Source: Nectonema munidae (lineage: Eukaryota > Nematomorpha > Nectonematoida > Nectonematidae). From it: a DNA stretch of 64,000 bases. Where the stretch lies: the NCBI GenBank assembly GCA_030549495.1, contig JAUIRK010000121.1, positions 310,001-374,000 on the forward strand, in the 5' to 3' direction. The notes under the pieces are model-generated. The model saw only the letters and a program-made list of their open reading frames with translations. It was not told the origin of the DNA and searched no databases. This document shows, one piece after another, positions 13,394 through 23,900 of this stretch; the first letter of the stretch is position 1, and every line of letters begins with the position of its first letter. The position numbers were made by a program, and so were the translations under genes.

Positions 13394-14804
13394 GTAGACT
13401 CAATTATTTCTTTGTGCACGTATTTTAAGGGTCAAGGTCAAAAAATTTCAAAAAAAAATATTTTGAATTTTCCTAAAATCCAAATTTACCAATCATTCGA
13501 TTTTAGATGATCAAATTCTTTACCAATTTTTAAGTGATGTGTTATAAAAGTAAAATAATAATTAAATGTATAGTTCTTCACAAGTATAAGTTTATTTTTG
13601 TAAACGTTTTAAAAATGATTTCTTTTTCAAAAATTGGCTGACATATTAAATTATAGCTTTTTTACGCGAAGGAGAGTTTCTTGACAATTTTAAACCAAAA
13701 GTAGTTTAGATGCACAAGTATTTGATATATCACGTTCACTTTTGATTTGGCTTGAAGATTAAATCCTTCTTTTTTTTGAGGATCGACCATTTTTCATTTA
13801 ATTGTTCCGATTTTTTCCAGTTTATTGTTTTTCTATCATTTTTTTTTATTTTTTCACCCAATCGTGATCTTTATAATTTTTGTGGAATTAAAATTTATTT
13901 ATCATCATAAAATGATGTCATATTTCTCAACCTTATGATAATTTTAGCCTTTTTTTTTTACTAAAAACTATTTCAAACATGGTTTATAAGAAAAAACCAC
14001 ATTTAAGACAATGAAACTTTACGTACGAATATACTCTAGTAAATCAATTTCTAAATAAGTAACAAATACAGAGATATTAACAAACAGATATTCTAAGTAA
14101 TTGCAAATAGGGTGAGATGATAATGCGACTGGACTTGTTGGCACAATTACCTTTAGAGGACCCTATACTCTATCATCACACCTCTATTAAAATTTTTGGA
14201 TTCCATACATGACTTTACGTGTTGGGTTGTCGTGCAATTTCCATGTATTATGCTGGCGTTTTACTTTGTATTACAAAGTTGAGTGTATCGTGTGACACGC
14301 ATTAATTATAATTAAATTATGGAATGCAAGGCATAAAAAGTTTGGCTTTGAGATGAAAAAACAATCGTAAAGCTCTCAATGATTTCTTTATATACGAGGC
14401 GAATCTTTCACTATCAAAAATTATTTAAAGTAGGAGCTTTCTTAATTTTTCCTCTCACTGTTCTCAACTATCGAAGATCATTAGTGACATCGTATTGATT
14501 TTGCTGCTCCTCTCCTTCTTGATCATAAATATCGATATTGGCAAGGATAATGTCGCTTAATTGATCATCATGATCAAAATGATCATTAAAAATAAAAGAC
14601 ACGCGATGAAGAAAATGAGAAGAAATCACAATGTGCAAGTTGATGCGTTTTTTCAAAGAATGAGTAAACTGTTAATTAAAAAAAGTAAGGATGCTGATGA
14701 CGAGCAGCATATCTTTGCATCATTTCAGTGCTGTCGTTTTGATAGTAGTGAGGATAACTTTCAAAATTTGGCTATAATCTCAATCCATTTTTCCCACTCT
14801 TCAG

Positions 14805-14936
14805 TTTCTCTATACTTCGTTTTTAAGAGGTGTGTTCGCCCTGTTTTTTGACTTGGAGAAGCTGAAGGATATCGACCAATGCACGGATTCTGGTAACTTG
14901 TTCTCCCAAACAAATGCCTGTCCAAAAGATACCATC
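14805..14936 (+). CDS. GPR158-like: GPR158-like exon: end of Cache domain
   Basis: Acceptor cccactcttcag, 44 codons, donor ATC|gtaagt, phase 0 at both ends. It encodes FLRGVFALFFDLEK, then DIDQC and NACPKDTI. Human GPR158 has FRGVMKVDINLQKVDIDQC followed by cysteine-spaced residues at this point. There is no ATG at its start, so a scan for ATG-initiated frames would miss its first part. Confidence 0.78.
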
Positions 14937-17900
14937 GTAAGTTTTTTTCATTCACTGCGTAATTTGATGTATATGTGTCACAGACATCGCTCTAACTCGG
15001 GCTTAGTCCCCACCAAATTTGAAAAAAATAATTGATGTTTGAAATGATAAAAAATTTTGAATCACACTTTTATTGAATGTATGATGAGAGGTGGGCAAAC
15101 TACATCCCGCGGGCTGCTTAGATAAAATTATTTAACCTGATTGCCCGTTAATTTATTATTATCAAGCCAAAAAGTTTAGATTGCTTGGAAATTTTTAAAA
15201 ATAGCTTAATTTCTTTGTCCTATTTTAATTTCCACATTTGAGTTGATATTTTAAATTTTGAAGAATTGTTTCACTTTTATACAAAACTTGAATCTGGTCA
15301 TTTTTACAACAAATTTTATAATTAACCATATTTTTCTCATGTCTACATTTTCTTACAGATGTTTGTTTAGATAAATTAACCTTTGAAAATTAAGATTTTG
15401 ATGAAGAAAAAATCGTTTTATCATATAAAAAACCTATTCAGTTCTTTAATTGCTATTTTAAGTATTGTCGATTTTGCTATAGCATGTGGCAGCTTAAATG
15501 TTAACATTTTTAAATAAGCCCTTTGACTAGAAAGTTTGCCAACCCCTGGAATAGATGAAGTGTAATAAATGGTAAAAAAAAAGTTAAATATCACTATACA
15601 AGTTATCGATAAAGTTTTTTTTATTACCATTTTGCTATTTATTGAATTAATGCAATTTAGTCAAATAATACTAAAATGATAACGATTTTTCTCCTTATTC
15701 TGAGATTTTAACAAAAACTTATAATATAATCGAAATTTGCATTGTTTAAATGCAGTTCGTAAAGCTCAGGATATGCTTCCCTCTCTCTATTGCTGCTTGA
15801 AATTATTCCCCATCCATGATCTAAATCCGGTGCTCTTGACCTTTGTTCACTCGTGGACCCCCTACAAGGAAATTTTGGCATAAAAAGTAATAAAAACAAC
15901 TTACTTTATTTTATTGACATTAATTATTATTTGATCTCAAATGACGTCAAGTACGGGTAGCAAAGTAAGTTTTACGTAAATTCAAGGAAAAAAGACAAAA
16001 GACTCCACTTGCTACTTATTCAAACGTTAAAAGTTGGCTTTTTGTTTCAGTTATTTTTACACCTACAAATTAATTGAAATTTTCCACGGACAAAATCATT
16101 GACTATTTTGAGTCATTTTACGTTTTTATCTAAATCAACATATGGAAATATATCAGAGTGCATTTAAAGCTTGTTGTGTCTTTAGTGTCCTAATAGATGA
16201 AAAGGGTTTACTTTGACTAGCAAAAGTTTCAACACCAATCGTCTTCTCTCTTTTTCAAAGGAATCATAATAATAAGGAACATTTCCATTTCTTAGTACAT
16301 CGGTGTCACACTAGTCTTTAGAGGGTTATAAACTAACAAAGGGTTAAACATGTAAAATTCCACTGAAAAAGGAAGCAGGTGATTATTCTTGAAAATTATA
16401 AAGGGTTATTGAACCCAAGATTTATGAAAACTAATCACCTGCTCATCTATTTAATATGCATTCAAAAATTTATTGTAGATTGCTTTCCAAAATTCAAAAG
16501 CATAAAAATTTTAAAAACAGCTACTACCAGAAGCAATACTGTTACAGACACCATTACTTTTTAATCCGTTTATATATTTGTTCTTGGTCTCTATTTGGTT
16601 AACCTTGATTCTATACAAGGAATCAAATTCTGAATTGCTCTCAAATCCCGTAAATAAATCATCGAGCTTGGCATTATCCATCATAAAAACAGGATTTCCA
16701 CTAAAAACTGCAAAATTATTACAACATTCTTTTAATAACTTATAAAATTTGTCTGCATTATAGATAATGGCGCTGTACTACTCTTTTTGTTATATTTAAC
16801 TATTGGGCTTAACGGATTAAATCGGACCACGCTTATACCGCAATTATCTACAACACGATACTTTTATATTTCTAGTTGGGGTTCACCGTTGAAGATGTTG
16901 TAACTTATGTAGTTTTTGCCGTCTCTCTAAAATTAAATGAACAATGTGCTGTGTAGCACAGTAATGTTTCGCGGGAGATTTGTACAGTGCCGCCAAAAAC
17001 ATTTCTTTTAAAAAATTTTTATTCCTATGTTATTTCCTTAGTTACATTTAATAGCTTGATGATTCTTAAGACAATGACAAAGTATTTTTAGGGTAATATT
17101 TTTTACCCCCAAGTAAGTGTAACATTGTAAAATTTATTTACTCGCAAATAGGGGTGCGAATAATTCTAAAATTTCCACTGCTTCACGGCACTCATAAAAA
17201 TCTAACATCTTTCGCGTAGCAACAACTTCATTTACAAACTTGGCAAATAAAAAGCAAAAACAAAATAGATTTTTTCAATATCAAGTTGTTTCTTTTCACC
17301 TTCATAGAATTGTGTCCAGAGAACTGAACTAAAAGTGTCAATTTCGAAAAAGTAAACATCATTTTGCTGGATTTTTGTTCTTACACTGTGCATCACGTGT
17401 TTCACCTAAAAAAAAAGTACTAATGTTTTTAACTGTGCTTCAGAATCAATTATCCTTGTCTAAAAAGTTTGTCATACACTGATTTAACCCTTCCAAGTAC
17501 CATGGCCTACAAACTCTTTGACTTATTTCGCTCAAGTTATGATTTAGTAAATTGGTTTTACTATTATAACTTATTTCTCTCGTTGTTTTAATGAATTTTG
17601 TAAGAGTTTTATTGCTCCGTAATTTTTTTTTAATAATTTTTTTAACTTTTAATTTAGCGTAAGGTAACTCAGATTCAAAACGAATGCAATGAGAAAAATG
17701 GCGGTTGTGTGTTTATCCGCATACTGTTGTTATTTATGCTTCATTTGGTACTATAGCTTGAGTACGGAAAATTTATATGCTATATTCATAAGTTGTAAAA
17801 ATGAATGAAACTTTTTCTCATTAGCTCTTTAATATTTGTCTTAATGCTTATTTTTGACAGTATGCAACTTTGAACGATTTTCCTTTTACAAAAGACCGTT

Positions 17901-20900
17901 ATCTTTTCTTTTTTTTGTGGGATGTTTTCATCAAAAAGGCACAATTGCGCCGCTTGTATCAAACTATGAGGAAAGTAGGCTTGATGCGGGATCGAACCCA
18001 AGACCTTGAGTTATCGAAACCCAGTACCTAGCCAACCTTACTCCCGCCCCTTGTTATCTCTTGGATAACACTCAGTGGTTTTTGTGGTCTTATGATATCT
18101 ACCTTTTTACTATCTCTAACTAATTTTGTATTTTATATTGCATTTTATTCAAATGGGTTCTGCCTTATATGATTTTTATATTCATAAAATAGTCCTTATA
18201 AATGAATGTCTTCTTACAATATTTTAAAGAATATTTGTTTAAAAAAATCATTTTTAACTTGTCCTTAACTCTGCGGCTATACAATATTATCTCTGATAAG
18301 TAAATTGGCATTGATTGAGTGAAGCATATTGATTCTTTATCAAAAAATCAATAATTTTTCTTTAATTCATATTCATTGATTAAATCTTACTAATGTTTAC
18401 ATTTATTTCGACTCCATCCAAAATTTGGAAACTTAAACTTATTTATTTGAACGTTTTTTGTATAATCTAAAATTTTTTAAATATTCTTCAAATTATTCTT
18501 TAAAATATTCAAAATGGAAATTTAATAACCCAATTTTCCTCTTTAAAATCAGGGAATTATATTATGTCTAAAGGAAAAATGAAAAAAAAATAAGAAGTCA
18601 TATCTCCTATATCAAAAATTCTTATCCGCGTCATGTTTCTATGTGTATTTTAGTGCAAGTCGGTTTCTTTGAAAGGAAATTCTGATTTCTCAACTTCTTA
18701 CAACTGTTTTTGCTCCTTTAAAGACAGATCTATCACAAAAAAGAGCTCCAACCTGTATTATCAATTTTGCCCATTTTTTCATTTACTTGTTTTAATATCT
18801 TTTCCCACTTTCAGAGCCTTGCTGTACACAGAGGAGGAAGCTGAGAAGAAAAGACTGGAAGAAGTGTTTGGCGCAAACCTTCAGAGCTTAAAACACAACT
18901 CCTGCATGGACATCGCTTGTTTCATCAACAGCGAGTGTTCTGTCCGCTACAACATCCTTCTGCGCGGCATACCTCTTGGAATACAGAGCTTCTGTGTCAC
19001 CCTCACCGCCATCCTCTCTATCTTACTGATATACCTTCGCAATTCAAAGGTAACGCGCTCATTTTCCTTCCTTTGCGCCAATCTCTTCGTGCTTTCTGTT
19101 TCAGGTTCTCCAACTTTCTCTTTGGAAACTGCTGGAGTCGATCACATTTGGTGCTCTCATCTTGTACACATCCGTAAAATTTATCAATATTTTTGCGCCT
19201 TTTCTTTTTGTTAGTAAACCACTGAGTTTGCACAAGATGCACGCGGTCCATCCTTTTTTATACAAGCGAGGCACTTACTGAGTGTTCGGGCCTCAAATCA
19301 TGTGAAAAATTAGGCCACTTGCTTTGCAGGCATCAGGCCTCATCTAAATTTTTGGAATTGTAAACACGTCTCTTTTTGAGTAATTTAATTATTTTTAATA
19401 TCAATTAATAAAAGTAAAAATTGTAATTTATTATAGCAAAAAGCACTTTTAGCTAAAATAGTTATTTACTTTAGAATTTTTGTTATGCCTTTTCGATATT
19501 TTATGTCACATTGCATCCTTATTTTTATACACCGATTTATAACAAGTAATGTTTTTAGGGAGGCAAAAGCGATTTTTCATTCTTCTATTTTTTACTTTCT
19601 ATAGTTGTTTGCTTTTGTCTGTTTTATTCAACAGATTTGATACAAAGATAATCAAATGAAGTCTGAAATTTGATAATAATTCATTTTTATTTTAATTTAT
19701 ATATTTTGATAATTTTCCAAGAAATCAATGATGCCTCCTAAATTTTATATCATTTATTTGTTTTACATATTATTATAATCAGTTAAGTTGATGCCGCCGC
19801 TTTTTATTTTATATCATTTCCTATATATACTTAAAAGTAACACCTATTTTAAATATCTATTTCCAATATTCCGGTTCTAAAATTAACTTCCCTCAAATTT
19901 AATTACATGACTAAAATTTACTTCCTTCTAGTTTAATTTTATAATAATATAATGAACACTTAATGCCTCCAAATATACATCCTTTTTCCGTCTTGTCATG
20001 AACACTTGTGATATCTTTGATTTGAAAGATAAAAATGCCATATGTTGAACATTGAATTCGTTAAGGTGATCATTCGCTACTTCAAATGCAACACTCTCAT
20101 CTGCTTTGTCGAACCGTGGTTACGCGAGATTGGCTTCACGTTGTTCTACGCACCTCTTTTCATCAAAGTTTACAAGTGAGTTACAGGATGATATTTTTTC
20201 TAACCAATTAAATCCCCTAAAAAGCAAGAGTCCTTTCTAATTCGCTGTCACCAAATATTTGAAAATAGAGCAGACGGCATAACATCATGCATATCAAAAA
20301 TTCAATATTTCTAAATTTCATTAATTTTTACACGCGTATTTGTTATTTTGTATAAACTGATTATAATACTTCCTATCCTACGATGACTTTATCTTCATTG
20401 AAATTTCTTGTTAAGAATCAATTTGCATTAAATTATTTTCCTAAAATTGTTTGTAAAGATGAATAAAAAATCATTAAATTGAATCAAGGAGACGTGATAG
20501 TATGCCCAATTTTGTTATTTTATAAAATAGTTTGGCAAAATACGTTAAAATTTCTGTTCCTAGATTTTTCGAGAATTCAAAAGTTTATATCCTGTTGATT
20601 CTCCCGTAAAAAGGGCACTCTAGAAAAAAATTTATTTGATCATTATTTTTTACAAAATACTGTTGAATTTGTTAATAACAAAGTTGGTTAAAACAAAATA
20701 AACATGACTATTTTTTCTAAATGCCCTTTATCTCTAAAATTGCTTTAAATATGTCTCCTTAAGTTGTTTATTTTTTTAAAAAGTTTTTGTCAAATGAAGA
20801 ATAAGTGTATTCAGATTTTCGTAAATTTTTTATTGGCGTTAAATAAGTTTTAAATAAAAACTTTTTATAGGAAAATCAGAAACTTTGGTGTATATCAAAT

Positions 20901-23900
20901 CTGATATGAATAGTATTAGTAATGATGATTCCCTTTTCTTACTTTTATTAGAATGCTTCTTGATTGCCGCTCGCGAAAAGCCCATCGAGTTCATCTCAGA
21001 AATAAAGACTTATTCGTTTACTTATTCTTCGCCATCCTCGTTACAACGAGTCAAATGGCTTCTTGGACAATCATCAATCTGAACTACCACCTCTACAACG
21101 TCTACTCAATGCTAAGCCTTGGCCAAACATCAAACAAATTCATATTTCACTATTGCTTTTCCCAGTGGTGGTATTTCTTCATAGAAACTTGTAAGCGCTC
21201 TCAGTCTTCTCCTTAACTGAGTGAGTGTATTTCCTCCCACTTTCTCATTGTAGGCGAGTGCATATTCATCCTGGTCTCGCTTCGCATATGCTGGAAGCTC
21301 AGAGGGAAGAAGTTCCAACTGCACGAAAACCATTTACTGAGTTGCTGCTTTTTAATAGAACTAATATTTTCAACCATTCTATACTCCCTGAAGTAAATTC
21401 CTTTTTACGCTTTTTCTGTATCTAATCTCGAACACTTTTTATGAACGCGTTCTTTATAGACATACATTCGAAGAAAGTGTGCATCCTGATTTAATATTCT
21501 TCCTCTACTTTCTGAGGTGTCAGTTGACTGTCACGGTTAACCTCTTCCTCATCTTCATACCAAAAGTAAGATTTTATTTCCAATTTCCAATATTATTATT
21601 TTTGAATACCATTTTTCCTAACTTTGCTTATAGAAATATAAAATCTTATATTCCGAACAAATTCAATTTATTCTTCATTATAATAAAATTATCTTAAAAT
21701 TATAAATATTAAAATTGATAACTTTTTTAACTATCCTGAAATGCGGTCTAGTACAAGTATAAGATATGAAGATAATTTCAGAAATATATAATTGCTCGCA
21801 AAATAACACTACGTGAACTTTTCTTAACATTCAAATCGCAAAAATTTAACTTCCGCCAAAATTTCTTGATTTATGACGACATAATGAGTTTTATTCTCCG
21901 TGAATAGAACATACTAGTAAATAGTTTTTGATCAAATATTTTTTCTTTTAACGGCTAACTTCATTGAGAGAACTAAGTCTGACAAGACAGTATATATCTG
22001 ATTTAGAGAAGATTAACTTGCTATTTTGTTTGCTTTCAGTCTGTTATCAATTGCTAGTATACACGAATACAGTGATTTCCGAAGTGGGAAGCGCTATCTT
22101 TTTCGAAGAGGAAAGCTCCAACAAAAATTAAATTTCATAAAAAATATTTCTAAACTTCACTTTTTATTTTGACTCGAAAGTTTTCAAAATTAAGAATAGT
22201 GGAAACCACTATTGCGGAATACAAGGATATACTATTGCGGATACAAAAATCCGACTCACTCAAAGTGCTACCGGATTTAACTAAAGAAGAGCTTCTTCTC
22301 CATATGCTTACAAAAATTAAACATTTTTTCGTATTTTAAGGAAAAAAAATTTACTTATATGAATCCGACTCTCTCAACTCTCCAATAAAAAACGACAAAA
22401 ATATGATATCCTTCACCCATAAATTTCACAAGAACGTTTATGAAAATGATCGATGACTTGAAAAAAATCTCTATCGGCCAAAATCAAATTTATATAAAAG
22501 GGAGATAAAATTGGCGCTAAAAGCATTTCCACTATTTAATGTAAGATTTTTTTTGTCGCTATTTTTTATTTTTCAAATGTATTTTAGATTTTATGCATCT
22601 TCAATCCAAAACTCCTCTACTCTGAAAATAAACGTGCTCCTCCTTTTTCTGATTTTTCTGAAGTTATCACTTTAAAGAACTCGGTTCGCCAAAATAACGA
22701 CAGCATTGATTTTTCAGAAATAAACATCTCTGAAATGGATCCAGAAGTCATAAGAGTACTTTCTATTTTGTTGAATGAATAACTTATAGATTATTTTTTG
22801 CGTCTCTAACTAATTGACTAACATAATAACTAACTAATCTCAAATAACTTTCTTAGTTGAATGGGGAAGTTTAGAAAAAATTGTATCCTTAGAAAGGCCA
22901 AAAAAATTCATCAAAACTCCTTATTTAGTAGGTAGGGGTTATTAACTCTACAGTAGTTATTACTAGGGGTTATTAACTGGTTGTTCTAGTAGAGAGATAG
23001 TATAGATAGTTAATTTACTTTACTTAAGTTAAATTAGGTTGGCAGACTGCGGCAATGGAACCGATTTAAAATAAAAGCATTTTTTTATCAATATAGTGAG
23101 AATATTTTTAAATAAAAAGTAGTCACTTTTGAATTGCATTTTATAGAATACATGATGTCCCTTTGACAAATTCAACACATTCAAGGACCAATTTACCAAA
23201 TTATTTCGGTTATTTCTTTAAGTCAAAGGATGCAAAATAAAGAATTCTTAATATATTATTGAAAAAACAAACAAAAAAAGTTTTATTGAAAATATAAATA
23301 AGATAAAAGATTTTAAAAAGTCTTATATTTTTGAATATTTGAAACAAACTTTGATATAATTATTTCAAAAGAAAAAGAAAAACTAATGCACGTTAAAATA
23401 TCAAAGCTATAAAATTTTTAATATTTAGTCCTTTAAAATGTAAAAGACGTATGCTTTCAAAATAAAGGTAAAGGTAATCTCGGGTGTTTTCATCGAGAAG
23501 GCACAATTGCGCCGCTTGTATCGAACTATGAGTAAAGCAGGCTTGATGCGGGATCGAACCCAAGACCTTGAGTTATCGAATCTAACCAACCCAAGCAATT
23601 TCACATAATTTGTAAAACAATTTATAAAGATTTTAATGTTTTTCAACAAAAGTCCTTTCGACCCAGTATTGTCTTTGGACAAAAAGTGCTGTTGCGATAA
23701 TCTTTGCTTCTCTAACATCAAATTTCTTCCCTTGGATCAATTTTATCGTAGGTAACTCGGTATGAGAAATGTTTAAACAGAGCACCAAAAAATTTTTTTT
23801 CCTAATTTTCAAAAAGGGTGTGTCAAAGAACTGCCAATCCTTATTCGAGCTGTGCCACCATACTATACCTTTTATATGATCATTGCCCCATAATATACAG

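Noticed and set aside
18669-18814. Open frame starting at an internal ATG and running into the receptor exon
   Set aside because: The frame crosses a 60-bp intron (18755-18814). The real exon starts upstream at 18654 without ATG, so the apparent start is accidental.
23425-23721. 98-codon minus-strand frame
   Set aside because: It reads through a SINE copy and AT-rich flanks; no coding support.
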